Below are positions 36,721 through 49,193 of a stretch of DNA of 64,000 nt, in pieces. The notes under the pieces were generated by a model. That model saw nothing but the letters and a program-made list of their open reading frames with translations. It was not told where the DNA came from and made no database searches. Source of the stretch: Apostichopus japonicus (lineage: Eukaryota > Echinodermata > Holothuroidea > Aspidochirotida > Stichopodidae). Each line of letters starts with the position of its first letter. Position 1 is the stretch's first letter. The stretch lies in assembly GCF_037975245.1 (NCBI RefSeq), contig NC_092580.1, forward strand, positions 855,001-919,000. Reading direction: 5' to 3'. The position numbers and the translations under genes are program-made.

Positions 36721-38070
36721 TGGCTGCACGACGAGAGAGTGAGGGGGACTCAGTGGAGAGGCTTATTGCCGAGATAGAGGCACTGGAGAGATAAGCTGAA
36801 GTTTGTCAATTTAATCTTACCAGGGATAGGGATTGGTTATATAATAGGGGTACTTCGCCAGGCAGAGGGGTTCGTAATTCAAATGCCTTAGGTGACTCGT
36901 TCCGTAAACCTATTATTATGCCAGATAGTTATGATGGGAGAAGAAAGTGGGATCATTAGCTGACTCATTTTACAGTCTGTGCGGAGATTAATGGGTGGAC
37001 GGAATTAGAAAAATCAAAAATCCTGGTAGCTAAGTTAACTGGGCACGCCCAGGAGGTATATATGGGACTATCATCTACAGACCGTGGTAGTTATGAGACC
37101 ACTGTAAACGCACTTTCTAGATTTTTTGCTCCAGCAGCCCTGACTAGCGCTAGAAGGGCAAAATTAAGATCTAGAGTACGGGCAGAGGGTGAGACCTTAC
37201 CTGGGCTGTGCTCTTCAATCCGTCGGGAAGTGATAGAGGCTTATCCCGGCCTTGATATGCGAGCACATGACGAGTTAGCTCTAGAGTCTTTTTTGGGTGC
37301 TTTACGTGACAGGGATGCTAGGATCAGTGGCGTAGGAAGGTACTTTTGAGTGGGGGGGCTGAAGATCGATGGCCGGCCTGGGGGAGGGGTCTAAGGGGAG
37401 GGGGACACCCCCTCCCCTTTGGAATTTTTTGCATTTCCAGGTGGTCTCAGATGCAATTTGGTGCAATATAGCACACTTCAACACCCACTCCGTTTTGTAA
37501 ACTTAATTTTGTATTTTCACCTGGCCTTAGATGCAATTTGATGCTCCAAATGAGATTTTTTTCTCATTTGGAAATGAAAAGGGGTTTTCTGACTTGCAAA
37601 GTGGGGGAGGGGGGGCGGAATGATACTTCCGCCCCTCCACATTTTTCACTGGGGGGGCTGGTACCCCCCAGCCCCCCCCCCCCCCCCCGGTTCCTACACC
37701 CTTGGCTAGGATTGTTGTTCGAAGGGGTAGACCCAAGACAATAGAAAATACTCTGCATCTTGCCCTTGAGGTGGAGGCTATTGACCAGGCAGAGGGAGTG
37801 ATGAAACCCCGGCGTTCTGTCTATACTGTTTCGGCATCGTCGGATACGGTTGGCGGAATTACTGAAAGATTGGATAGGCTGGAAGTACAATTGGGAAAAG
37901 GTTTGGAGGACAATGCTAGGTTAAGTCAATTTGTTCAGCAAGGTCCGCCAGCGCCACCCCCTTTGACTGGGTCTGGGCCTGGTCCCATGCAGTGTTGGAG
38001 GTGTGGGCAGTTAGGTCACATTAGCCGGTACTGTCCCTCTAAGCCAAGTAGACAGGGATCGGGAAACTAG
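36721..38070 (+). pseudogene. gag: gag of gypsy-type element, interrupted
   Basis: Starts at ATG 36721 and carries a capsid-like region and a zinc knuckle near the end, CWRCGQLGHISRYC (CX2CX4HX4C). Capsid landmarks include FFAPAALTSARRAKLRSR and YPGLDMRAHDELALESFLGAL. Two in-frame stops occur early (TAA about 36793, TAG about 36957). A 380-bp MITE splits the frame at 37325-37704; the reading frame is the same on both sides once the insertion and one target copy are discounted. The product would package element RNA in virus-like particles. This copy is dead. Confidence 0.85.
37325..37704. mobile_element. hAT-like MITE inserted in gag
   Basis: Ends CAGTGGCGTAGGAA and TTCCTACACCCTTG form inverted repeats. 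The 8-mer GCTAGGAT flanks it at 37317-37324 and 37705-37712, the hAT-type duplication. It is 380 bp, with C-rich and G-rich tracts, a poly-C run at about 37673-37688 and no coding capacity. It is shorter than, and only end-related to, the family at 16119. Confidence 0.9.
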
Positions 38071-38114
38071 AGTCAGTCGGGGATGAGGGGTGCCCCTCGA
38101 CTGAGCAAATTGAA

Positions 38115-40540
38115 GCCCTGCAACGTTTTGGAAATGGGGAGAAGGTCAAGTCAGGGGGAGCTTTGTGTGCAAATATATGTATCTCTAATACCGAGATTGC
38201 TTTTTTAGTAGATACTGGCGCTGGTACTACCATCATTAGTGTTCAGACATGGGAGCATTTATGCTCTGCAGGTAATTTGGCTCCACTTACTGAGACGGGA
38301 GCCAGTTTTGCCGATGTTGATGGTAGGCCACTCCAAGTAAAAGGTAAATGTAACTTAACCTTCAAATTTCAGATTCCAGTGCAAGTCCTAGTTGGCGGTA
38401 TCACTGCCCCTGGTTTACTTGGAATTGACTTTTGAGAACATGAATGTTTGATACAATTGGGAGGTGAACCCCTATTGTTTGTTGGTAGGACCCGCTTAGC
38501 TGTTCCTCTTTGTGAGACTCCGCTGGATCAGCCAGTTAGGGTAGCACTGGTTGAGACAGTCTTTATCCCTGCAGAGAGCGAGATTATGGTGTCAGGGGTG
38601 TTAGAATTGATGTATGGAGTGCCCCCGGGGAAGCTGAATGGGCCAGGCCTACTGGAAACTAAACCTGGAGTGCCTGAAAGCCGCCATGTTATGGTTGGAC
38701 TTGCTTTAGTTGATACTTCTAGAAGGACTGTCCCTATTAGACTATTAAATGGTACTTCAAATCCTGTAACATTGTACAAAGGTACCCATGTAGGCATAGT
38801 TTCCCCCATTGCCAACATTGTGGAGGTAGATGAGGTAGAGAACAATTATACCAGTGGGTTACCGGCCGAGATGGAAGATTTGCTCCATCGAAGTGGGGAG
38901 GGTGTACCCGATTGTGAGCGTATTCGTTTGAGGCAGTTTTTGCAGGATGACCGTAGTGTGTTCTCTTGCGAAGGTGACCCCTTAGGAAGGATTGGGTTGG
39001 TTAAGCATTGCATTGATACGGGTGATGCAACCCCAATCCGACAGCTCTCTAGGAGACTCCCCTTTCATAAACAGGTAGAAGCACAGGCCGAAGTGAATGA
39101 GATGTTGACGCAAGGCGTCATTTCTCCTTCTAAGAGTGCGTGGTCCTCCCCAGTGGTACTAGTGAAAAAGAAAGATGGCTCTTTGTGGTTTTGTATAGAC
39201 TATCGTAGGTAAAATGATGTTACTAATAAAGACGCCTTTCCATTGCCTAGGATAGATGATAGCTTAGATGCATTGTCAGGGGCTAAGTGGTTTTCTACCC
39301 TTGATCTAAAAAGTGGGTACTGGCAAGTCGAAATGGACCGTAGAGACAGGGAGAAGACAGCCTTCTCAATGGGTAGTGGTCTTTATGAGTTTAATGTGTT
39401 ACCTTTTGGATTGTGCAACGCCCCTGCCACTTTTCAGAGATTAATGGAGCAGGTACTTCGTGAGTTACATTGGCAAATATGTCTTATATATATCGATGAT
39501 ATAATATATGCCACCACGATAGAGGAGCATTTAGTACGCCTAGGAGAAGTTTTCGACCGATTAAGGGGGCAGGGTTGAGACTTAAGCCTTCCAAGTGTGA
39601 CTTGCTCAAAAAGGAAGTCAAGTATTTAGGTCACATTGTCTCTGATCACGGGGTGGGTACCGATCCCAGTAAGATCGAAGCTCCCACAACACGTACTGAA
39701 GCAACTAAGGGGATTTCTGGGACTGTGTTCCTATTGCAGGAAATTTATTAGGAACTTTTCAGAAATTGCCAGTCCCCTACATGCACTAACAAAGAAAGGC
39801 CAAAGGTTTCTGTGGTCTGAGGAGTGTGAAGAACGATTTCAGACTCTGAAATCTAAACTGATGACAGCTCCTGCATTAGCCTACCCAAATTTTAGTCAGA
39901 TGTTTATCCTTGATACTGATGCTAGCAATACAGCAATAGGGGCTGTGTTGTCTCAGACCATTCGGGGTGAAGAACATCCTGCGGCCTATGCCAGTCTTAC
40001 GCTAAGCAGTAGTGAAAAGAAGTATTCCATAACACGTAGAGAGCTTCTTGCTGTTGTAACTTTTATTAAGAATTTCCGCCACTACCTTTATGGCAGGAAA
40101 TTTTTGTTACGCACGGATCATGGCTCCCTCCGTTGGTTATATAACTTTAAATCCCCCGAGGGTCAGGTAGCTAGGTGGCTGGAAGTGCTGGGCACATATG
40201 ATTTTCAGATAGAAACTAGGCCTGGCAGAGTGCATGCCAATGCAGACGCTTTGTCGAGAAGTGATCCCCCCATGGTGCATTCCGGAGCATTGCCTGCCAA
40301 CCCTCCGAAAGAGACCCCAGGGTTATGTAACATAGTTACGGCGGACTCTAATTAGGTTGAGAGCTGTACCAAGGAGCAGCTCAGGGGGTACCAACTAAAG
40401 GATAGTAATATTGGGCCAGTGTTGAATTGGAAGGAGAGTGGTTCTCGTCCTCCCTGGGAGCAGATTAGTGGGTTAGATAGGGCGGCAAAAGCTTACTGGG
40501 GCCAATGGGACCTGTTAAGCACACTATCTTCTAAATGAAT
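38115..40540 (+). pseudogene. pol: pol of gypsy-type element: PR, RT, RNase H
   Basis: The aspartic protease active site FLVDTGAGTTII lies near 38200 and the conserved GLLGIDF near 38420. RT follows, with WSSPVVLVKKKDGSLWFCIDYRR, STLDLKSGYWQVEM, LPFGLCNAPATFQRLM and the catalytic YIDDIIY (near 39490). RNase H is seen as FILDTDASNTAIGAVLSQ, SLTLSSSEKKYS.TRRELLAVV-type blocks and RTDHGSLRWL. After a TAG at 40353 the frame runs on through the linker WEQISGLDRAAKAYWGQWD and stops before any integrase zinc finger or DDE core. Breaks: TGA about 38433, TAA about 39210, frameshifts about 39575-39700, TAG 40353. It cannot make an active polyprotein. Confidence 0.9.
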
Positions 40541-41905
40541 GGAAACAGTTAAAAAGATAGTTCATACTGTTCCAGTCTTTGATACACTGTGTATGAAACC
40601 GGTGGGGATTATAAAGGTAGGTTTTACACGCTTCACCATGATGTAAGAAATATAAGGGTAATAAAAGGAATATCATACCATCAAAGAATATATAACATTA
40701 ACTCAAAGGTCACTGTACATCTTGTCCTTTGATGTTAAAGTCTCACTATGCATTCCATCTGGACGGTCTGAATAATAATGGTTTGGAGGTTTCTATTCTC
40801 GCTCGTTCTCTGAGATTCAGCCAAAATATTTGGCAAACAATGCACCTACAAGATTGTCTGCTTATTAACTACACAATGGTACCAAACTAGGGTTAGGGAA
40901 CAGTTTGTTCGTGTTTATAACGGAAGGCATAATGGGGCTTTATACCTAAATATCACATGAAAGTAAGTACAAACAATGAAGGATATTCATCAGAACACAA
41001 CTACGAGGCAAGTTATAAAACCAACCAATTTACTCAGTTTTGAAATGTAAGTAAAAACAGAGGAGCTGTGTGCTATTCATGACCAACATTTTTGTTTGTG
41101 TTTACGTCGTATGAAAAACTCAAAATACCCATATCCGAATGGATTTAAAGAAAAATTGATACCATAGAAAATAAGTTGACAGTCGGGTCAAGTAGCTACT
41201 AGATAGTTCCCTAAAAACACTTTAAAGAGTTTTACTTCAGCACTGTCGAAATGGGTGCAATTAGTCTGTAAATATATGATGCTTGGCATGGCAAAACATG
41301 GATGGGACAGATATTGAGACTTTCATATTTAGAGAGGACAGAAACAAACAAACAAGCAGAGACTTAAAGTTGAATCCAGATGTCCTTTTATCACTGAATG
41401 GAGAATCGGTTGAGAGAGCATTTCAGAGACGAAGACTGCATTGAAAGCTAAAAGATCAATCAATTTTGTGAAGTAGCATTTAACGTACTACACTTTTCAT
41501 TCAATTCTAATTACCACCAGGTGAAGGCAATATTATGCAATATTTCTGTACGAAACCCTTGGTGTATTTCTCCCCCTCCGACCCACGCCCAAAGAGGTGC
41601 AACTTCACATGGCTAATTAGCCTGATCACCTCTGTCCCTTCTGCTATATGAAAAGTCAAGTAAGACATCTTGATCCTCTCTTACATTTGATCTTTCTGTG
41701 GTTTTAAGAATTTTGCATATTTTAAATATTCAGGGTGGCATTTAACCCCCCACTTCCCCACACCCATCACCCTTCACCACCAAGAAAAATGAAAATGGAT
41801 GAAGTAAACAGGGTGAGAGAGAACTTCAGTTGCTACTGATGTTTGTTCTAATAATGTCCTCATAGATAATACAGAAACCTCAAGTCTGCAATATAAATCC
41901 ACCGT
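40541..41905. other. No supported gene; junction after truncated pol
   Basis: Gypsy homology stops near 40540 and ordinary AT-rich sequence follows. No integrase, polypurine tract or 3' LTR was seen. Confidence 0.5.
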
Positions 41906-41911
41906 GACAAA

Positions 41912-42092
41912 ATGATGATATTTCGGTTGCTTTTATTCCCAAGATGCGCTATTGTCCTTGTTTTGTTATTAAATTTATTTCCTATTCCTGTTGGCCTGGT
42001 TACATACCGTCACGAGAATCCGACAGTGGCGCATCCTGGTCGACCGAGTGGGGAAGGAAACCAAAACTTGCAACAACATCAACGACAACGAC
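41912..42092 (+). CDS. Possible secreted-protein first exon
   Basis: ATG 41912 (or 41915) opens a basic-then-hydrophobic leader (FRLLLFPRCAIVLVLLLNLF) of signal-peptide form, then a polar, Gln/Arg/Pro-rich stretch ending QHQRQRQ. A possible donor, CGACAGA then GTAAAT, follows at about 42093; otherwise the frame ends at 42131. Such a layout fits the start of a peptide precursor, but no later exon was found. Confidence 0.35.
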
Positions 42093-42139
42093 AGAGTAAA
42101 TACAGACTTGTGACACGTTGTGACAAGTTGTGACAACGT

Positions 42140-44260
42140 CACAGCAAAATCACATCATTGTAGCAAATGCCCAAAAAGATGGCTGAATTAAGAAAGAAAA
42201 CAGTTTCTCCTTTCTCCCCTCTTTTTGGTCGAGGCAACATCGTAGTTTGGAGAGAAAGTCAAGCAATTTTGGGGGATCTAGTTTAAGGAGATTGAAGAAT
42301 GACAGGGTTTAAAGGTGACATGCACTACTGTAATTTGACTAAAAGTGGAGCTATATTCCATGCAGGCAATTTAGATTAAAGGAGCACTTTTTTCCCCATT
42401 TTTTTGTTTCAAACTGTTTGTTAGTCAAACACTAAAACTAGAAACAGTAAAAACATGGTAAAGACTAACGCTAACAGCTAATATGGACATAGTCGGAGGT
42501 TAAAACTTCCTCTTTGTGTAATTTCTATCATTTGCACATCGATTATGTTCGTATTTGATATGGAATACATGGTTTGGTGTTTTATTGAGATTTTTCAAGC
42601 TGAATGCTACTTTAACTGAACAATAAACATAGAGTCTGGCAGGATCAGAACCGATGTTTTCAGAAAATCTGGCAAATCTAAAATAATATTCTTTGAGAAT
42701 CTCTTGGGTATTAATTCTCTAAACTATAGTTTCATTATGAAATTATCTTCTTGTATTTTTTTCTTTCTGATGTTCAGCAAAGATACACACATTACCATAA
42801 AAACATTTTTTCATGCAAAAAAGGGTGAAAGTGAAGCTTACGAAAACAATATCACTTCAAAAATAAATTCAAAACAAAACACTCAATTGAAAAGTAAACA
42901 AAAGCTGCAGGCAAGTCTTTCAAACATGTGAGTCTAGTCAAACCGATCCGAAAACAACTGCAATTTGGGGGGTGGGGATAGGTGGGGGTAGAGGTTGGGT
43001 AGAACAGCACTGATCAAACCGAGTTCACCAACAAAAGTAAAGCAAAGCATTGATTTATGACTCACATTAAAGGTGACATGATTTCTACACTTAAAACCAA
43101 TCACTTTGTGTAATCATTAATGAAGAATATCAAAACAAGCCATAACTGAAAGATATTTGTTTCCGAGTAAGCTGGCTTCAGTAAGTTGAGATTGATCAAT
43201 TAATTCGATCTTATCAATGGAAGTTTGTTCAACCTATTGATTTTAACATGAAGTGCAACTCCAGTGGCATATCCAATTACTAGCTTCAGTGTCAATTTAC
43301 CCACACATTTTACTGGGTGGAGTGCAGGGGTGGTGGGAGGAGGGCTAATATCTCAACTTTTCCCTGTAGCTCATGTACTTTCTTGTGGTACATTCACTGA
43401 TATTACTTACATAGAACCTAACGGCAGGAATGTGGAGACCATCCGTCATTTTCACCACACTTTATTAAGTACACATGAATCGTATCCTAACGACTGTCAC
43501 ACCAGGCACATTGATAAAACAAAATTGCCCCCCCCCCCCTTCCTTTTATTTTCTCTCTTTCTATTACTTAGTGCTTGTTTTGGATTAATGATGAAGATTT
43601 TTCCAATTTTTCTAAGCAAGGATACTTAAGTCTTTGGCAGCCCATTGGTAGGTGCGGTCAAGATAATGCTTAATCAAATAACATAAAAATAAGTGTTGGG
43701 ATTGGGGGATAGGCCAGCCAAGCTATTACCTAACTACAGACAGAAAAAAAAAAGACTTTCTATTCTTAAGTAAACTGGTACCTTGATCAAACTTTACCAT
43801 ATTATTAGATCTTGATCAATGTTTACAATATTATTAGAGGGTCATCGGGCTGATACAAGTGGTTTACTCTCGAACCAGTGTAAAAGCTTCAATGAAACAG
43901 GACACTGTTGTGCTGGTATGAGACGCGTTAGAACACAACAGGTAGCGAGGGCGCTTTATTCTGTCCTTGTCTACAGTAGCATACCCGTACAACTGCTATG
44001 TACCCCTACACCAACTTATTACGGTCTTGTCCATGAAACAAAAAGCCTTATCAGCTGACATACTACTGAACTTAGTCGGTATACTTTATACTAGTATGCA
44101 AATCATAAACAATCTATAAACAGAAATAGGTGGGTGGCTCTGCTCTTCATAATCTAAAACAAGAGATATCCTTTAAGAATGTGGACTTAATAGATAAATG
44201 CAGAGGGGGTGGGGGGTGGGGAGAAGAATGGAAGGTAGGGGGGCCAGAGACAAGGAAAAT
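42140..44260. other. No supported gene
   Basis: The C-terminal exons of adducin, expected at lower coordinates than 44271 on the minus strand, were not recognised here. There are poly-A and poly-C tracts and several short frames without family resemblance, including a 121-codon plus frame at 43264-43629. Confidence 0.4.
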
Positions 44261-44270
44261 TCCAACGCAC

Positions 44271-44363
44271 CTGTGTTCTCCAAGCATCTCCATAAGTTAT
44301 ACCTGCCAGAACTTCAGAGATGGGTCCAGGGTGTGTCTTATCCCCAAAACGCTCTTGCCTAAT
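44271..44363 (-). CDS. Adducin exon (most 3' found)
   Basis: 93 bases, 31 codons, phase 0 both ends, acceptor TTTGAATTTCAG and donor GTGCGT. It encodes IRQERFGDKTHPGPISEVL followed by AGITYGD. Compared from memory with human adducin IREQNLQDIKTAGPQSQVLCG, the order K-IR, D-KT, GP-S-VL is kept. Adducins are membrane-skeleton proteins that cap actin and recruit spectrin; this segment belongs to the neck and early tail region. Phase fits the exon at 45214. Confidence 0.75.
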
Positions 44364-45213
44364 CTGAAATTCAAAGAGTAGACAACATCCTCGTTGGTAA
44401 CATTATAACACTTCTATTCATAGTCTCTCTGCCATTAAGGATGAGGCATTAAAAATTCATGCCTTTTGCCACCGCGGTCCTGGCACCAGCTGCAAGGAGC
44501 ATGTGGCATGAGTGCTAAATGCCTCGTTCTGTTGGATGCAGGTGTGACCTCATCAAATTTTCATTTCTGGGTAATATGGTTACGGAAACTTCACCGGCAG
44601 ACACTCTTTGGGACATCTATCAAAGATGTCAGAATGACACAACACATAACATAGCACTAAGAAGACACATAACATAACACTAAGAGGACATTGAATAGTG
44701 ATACTAAGGAGGAGTGATTTAAGAATGTTTAAAGTTCTCACAGCAAATTTTTGAGGCTGGCTAAGGGTCTGCTGTGTGTAAAATGATCCTGGGTGGGAAG
44801 GGGGTCGGGGGCGTGAGGAAATATACACCCACCCGCTTCAACCTACCATAAAAATACAAAAGTAGTAAATACCACATCTTAAAAAACTTTCTTGGGTGAA
44901 CCCTCCCTACATGTGGAAATGGCTCCCTAAATGGGGAGTCCGCTCCCTCCAAGGGGAGAACCCTACCTACGTGCGGAGTCCGCTTCAACGAATCCAGGGC
45001 AACACCCACTGATACACTTTTACATTATCTTTTTTTTTTACCACTTTTTCTATAACATACCAGATACATCATTCACTCCTCGGAAGACCGAATTAGGGGA
45101 AAGGCGAAAAAATGGGAAAGAAGTGAGAGGAAGGAGAAAGTGGTGACAAATAACAAAAATAAAACAATCAATTAGAAATAACAGTGTATAACGTCATCAA
45201 CGTACAGTTTAAC

Positions 45214-45315
45214 CTTCTTCTTGTACTCCTTATGACCTTGTCCCTGTCTTGCAAACTGTTGTAGATCGGTGATAGCGACTGCATCACCACTCTTGGGGTC
45301 CTTGTCACCTACCCA
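45214..45315 (-). CDS. Adducin exon
   Basis: 102 bases, 34 codons, phase 0, acceptor CATTTTTCACAG. The donor read is AAG then GTTAAA, a weak site. It encodes WVGDKDPKSGDAVAI and DLQQF, ending HKEYKKK. It lines up with the WTKEDG...VPNLFVPLNT...KE segment of vertebrate adducin and the WV.DG.P segment of fly Hts. It precedes the 44271 exon in transcription order. Confidence 0.65.
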
Positions 45316-45388
45316 CTGTGAAAAATGTAACCAGAGAGAAGAGTTACTGGGTTTCCATTTGGCCTGTTTCCTACAAGATTTCTAACCG

Positions 45389-46074
45389 CAGGAGCGTAGC
45401 CAGGGGGCGAAGGGGGAGACCGCTCCCCCCCCTCAATTTTTTTTTTGTATTTTTTTTTTTATGATATGGAAGTTTTATAGTAGCTGTTATAAGAGGTTTT
45501 AATATCATTAACTGTGTCTGAATTTTCGAAACTTCCCTGACCAACATTCTTCATCATACTTCCCTCTACTCGTGCAATTTTGACAGGTCTGTTAGGGGTT
45601 GAAGGTTTTTTTTCTATATATTGGTTGTCCATAGATGATATTTTGTGCAACATTATGGGCATGTTTGAAGTGAATTTTTTATTCAGATTCTGAACAAATA
45701 ATGGGCTTTAAAACCTTGAAAAGTGGGGCTGACGGGTATTTTGGGCCGTTACGTAGTATTACCTACAAAAGCAATGATCCACAGGAGATGCAATGAGGTC
45801 CAACATGATGTGTGACTGGTGTCAATCTTAAAATAGGTAATGGATGGAAAAAAAAACTATTTGGAAAAAACTTGGTTCTCAGGCAAAAGTGTACATCTGG
45901 TTGGTCATTTTCAAGCCTGAGAAGTGCCATTTTCGGTGATCTGGGGGCTATCAAAACCAGAAATTTTCTTGTACGCTGCTTGCCAACCGATGGTGGCGCT
46001 CCGCTTAGTTAGTAATATACAAAATATCACAAAGCGCGAGAACAATTTGGGGGATGAAAGTTGCTACGCACCTG
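45389..46074. mobile_element. hAT-like MITE between adducin exons
   Basis: Starts CAGGAGCGTAGCCAGG and ends GTTGCTACGCACCTG, an inverted pair. GGTGGCGCTCCGCTTAG near 45992 and the block before it are shared, inverted, with the element at 16119. The flanking 8-mers do not match, so the target duplication is lost. Length 686 bp. It sits in an adducin intron. Confidence 0.65.
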
Positions 46075-46469
46075 CACCCAAGCAAATGTACCCCATCAAT
46101 ATTTGAAACAAATCACCGCCCCGGATCACATTGTCCAGAATGGTGACAATCCCGCTTCCCCCTCCCCCCAACAACCCTTCTATCCTTGTTCTCCCTCTGA
46201 AAAGATCAAACATTTGCTAAATAAATAGCAAACAAACAAAGGATGACTAACTTCTGATAATTCCATCTGTAGGACATTTTAGATTTATATTTTTTTGTTT
46301 CTGGAAAGTGCTAAAATCAAAACATTTTCATCACCTTGGCAAGTGCCTCTTTGATGTCTTGAATTGTCAAAGTCCCCAAATTGCCCAAAATTAAGGATTG
46401 TGTCGGGTGATTCTGTCAAACAGATGATGTGCCTACCACCAATTACATGTCACTACTACTCAGGTGTAT

Positions 46470-46751
46470 CTTTGTCTTGTAGCCCTCGTCTTCCCCTTCC
46501 TCTCCCCAGTTGGCGTACTCTTGGGCTACCTTCACCTTGGAGTATGTGTTTGGCGTGTTCAGCCATTTCGTCTTCTCCTCTGCCTGCCTCCTGTTCAACA
46601 TCTTGATCGGTGACTCGTATCTGCTCTTCTCAAATTCGTTGTCGTAGATGTAGATGAAGTTGGTGGAGGCGGCTGGGTAGGCGACGTCGCTCTTGGGCTT
46701 CAGTTCGTGTCTCACAAACGGCTGGCCGTACACGTTGCCTGTTATGTAACC
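46470..46751 (-). CDS. Adducin exon with non-GT donor
   Basis: Acceptor AAATTTGTTACAG, then 94 codons in phase 0 starting GYITGNVYGQPFVRH. Compared with human adducin (NLGYRTGYPYRYP) it continues the segment after the EFEAMMRHLDNM exon. Later blocks include EEKTKWLN, matching the vertebrate REKTRWLN. It should end after YKTK, joining WVGDKD of the next exon in phase, but the bases there are AAG then ATACAC instead of GT. The frame stays open a few codons more to 46443, where GTAATT could act as a poor alternative donor in a different phase. Confidence 0.75.
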
Positions 46752-47155
46752 CTGTAACAAATTAAAAAGTTCCTGTGATCAAATTTTTGTGCTGGTTGCA
46801 GATCTAAGTCACTCTTACATCTAACATCAGCAGCACAACATTCCTCCATCTTTGCTGTTTTACTTATGAAATGATTACATATCAAGTCTTCCACAAGTAT
46901 CTCTTTGAAAATCTCACATATTCGCTGTCTTTGGTGCATTCAGGACAAACTAATTGGAACATTCTGTTTCTATGCCATTTCCATGAAATATTGCACAATT
47001 TTGGATGCAGGTGATCTTGAAAATATTTTCAAAATGGGTGGGGTGTGCAACAGATCACATGGGGGAGCTTCATGAAGTTCCCCAAACCGATAAAGTATCG
47101 ATTATGTTCAATAGCGTATGAAACCATTCTGATTATTAAGTCAAGAGCTTGCCAA

Positions 47156-47158
<3 letters not shown>

Positions 47159-47200
<42 letters not shown>
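47159..47200. repeat. (TA)n microsatellite
   Basis: Pure TA dinucleotides, in an intron of the adducin-like gene. Confidence 0.95.
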
Positions 47201-47204
<4 letters not shown>

Positions 47205-47569
47205 ATCTAAGAGAGTATCAAGCTGTAACAATTAGTTTCAAGTAAGACACAAATCAAATCGAATGGTGTATCCAACCATCCTGATACGTCACAGCTGTTT
47301 ACTTTGACTGAACGAAGCTACCTGCTTATCCACACTGACTTCCTACAACTCACTTCTCACTGAATTATCTCACTTAATAAAGCGTATTAGCTTGGTACAC
47401 ATATGATCAAAAACCTCATACGTTAACTAGCGACGCCATCGGTTGGCAATTAGCATAGTAAATGCTAGCTATGTTTGCCCAGATCTTTAAATGCAAATAA
47501 GGCTAGTTGGTCTGCTGCACAGACGTTGCAGGCCAAGTGAGTTGGAATTTTTGCATTTTGAAATCTTAC

Positions 47570-47721
47570 CATATTGTCCAAATGTCTCATCATGGCTTCA
47601 AACTCCAGTTTACCGACCTTCAGTTTGTGTCCTGTCTCACTGACCCCACCTGCGTCCTTGGCAGTCGCTTCGCCGACCTTGTCTCTGACTTCATCCGGTA
47701 GGTGGATGACATTATCCAGGC
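47570..47721 (-). CDS. Adducin exon
   Basis: 152 bases between acceptor ACATGCTGTAG and donor GTAAGA. It encodes GLDNVIHLPDEVRDKVGEA and, near its end, KVGKLEFEAMMRHLDNM, matching human QEFEALMRMLDNLG. It begins with two bases of a split codon, while the upstream exon (51812) ends in phase 0, so a small exon of 3n+1 bases covering the VRTLASA-like segment must lie between and was not found. Confidence 0.8.
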
Positions 47722-47759
47722 CTACAGCATGTATCTGTCACGAATAATTAGCATACGGT

Positions 47760-48960
47760 AAAGCGTTTGAATGCAGTTTGTTGCTACATTATCGAACACA
47801 AGTCTTACGAGCGACTCTTCTAATCTCTCTTATTCCTCCTTTGTCGTTTCTCATTGCCGACTTTGCTCTGCTGGTCCTAACACTACTAAGGAGATTCTTA
47901 TATTTGTCATCTTGTATATGCCATCCGAAGAATGAAACTCAACAATTTCATATAAGAGGACGACAAAATCGTACATGATTTGCCGAAGAAACCATCCGTT
48001 TGGCATTTATGCTTCAAAAATACAAGACCCACTAAAGAGTCGTTTTTAGCTTAAATCTGGTTTGAAATTTCGTCCTTTTGATGAAACCTTTGAATCCTTC
48101 TCAATTGAAGCATTTTGTCTTCCATCTCTCTGTCAAGGGACAAAAGAGCTAAATACTGCCATTACAGAACAAGCAGAGAAATGCACTTCTCCTTCAACAG
48201 GCAAATATTTGAGCCAACTGTCTGTCTGGGCAATAATACTTCATTTGTTCCTATCCAACAAAATTTTTTTGTCTGTCAACAAAACTGGACCAAACTTGGC
48301 TATTTGATTATTTGCTCTTTAATGAACAAAAAGATGTCAACTTCTCTATGGTGGATATAACCAATGCCTGGATTCTGCAAAGCACCTTGATAGCAAACAG
48401 GCAAAAGCATTATGTACAATATGTATGAGGTACAATAGAAGCATTGTAACACTATCAGGAAAACGAATGTTTGTGTTTATAAGCCTCTTCTCCAAACGAT
48501 TTGATACAGAATCCTGTGGATGCCTGCGGGCACAAGCTGAGCTCATCAAACTTACAAAGACCCTCAGGAGCATCCCAGCTTTCCTTTCATGATGTTAGTG
48601 TCATCACATTAGTATTTATAATACGCTTTCTGGCCAAGGTGAAGTGCACAGGCACGGCAGTATTTGAATATACCGCGGAGGATTGAAAACTGAAGCCTTT
48701 CCAAAATCTCATCGATCATATTCATAGACTTACTGTTTTAGTATTCTGTGCTTAATACTCCCTTTTGAACAGATATTTATTCCTCTTGAATTTTATTCAA
48801 CTTTTATTAGCAGATTGAATTTGAGTTCGCAGAAATAAATGTTTCAGTTTTTGAGTCGGACTAAATTTATTCCAGTCCTTGCAGCCCGACTGAACTTTAT
48901 TAACATTAGACTGAAACTTGGAAGAAAATAAATTTTATCCCACAGCGATAGGCCTAGGCC
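47760..48960. other. No supported gene
   Basis: Several plus-strand frames (48062-48360) overlap each other without splice signals or family resemblance. It ends in AGGCCTAGGCCTA just before the ATG at 48974, possibly an upstream region for that exon. Confidence 0.35.
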
Positions 48961-48973
48961 TAAATATCCAATA

Positions 48974-49193
48974 ATGGATGTTCAGAACTTGCTGCAGTTA
49001 TCCAAGAATATGGAAAATATTGTTGACCCATCGAAGAAGACCAAGCCTAAAAAATGTGTTATTTATTGGATGAAAGATCAACAAGTTAGTACAGAGTCGG
49101 TGATGGACAAAGAAAATGCAACTGAAAATGCAGTCTGCTTGATAAAGTGGAGAGGAAAGCGGCCGTATTCTAGAAAAATCATCAAAATAAGTG
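48974..49193 (+). CDS. Possible first exon of small plus-strand gene
   Basis: ATG 48974 opens a lysine-rich frame: MDVQNLLQLSKNMENIV, then KKCVIYWMKDQQVSTESVM and AVCLIKWRGKRPYSRKII. It reaches a donor, AGTG then GTATGT, near 49194. The YW...IKWRGKRPY pattern resembles the small beta-barrel segment found at the N-terminus of some BEN-domain and related nuclear proteins, but this is only an impression. A possible later exon lies at 49932-50090. It lies opposite to and inside the adducin-like gene. Confidence 0.4.
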
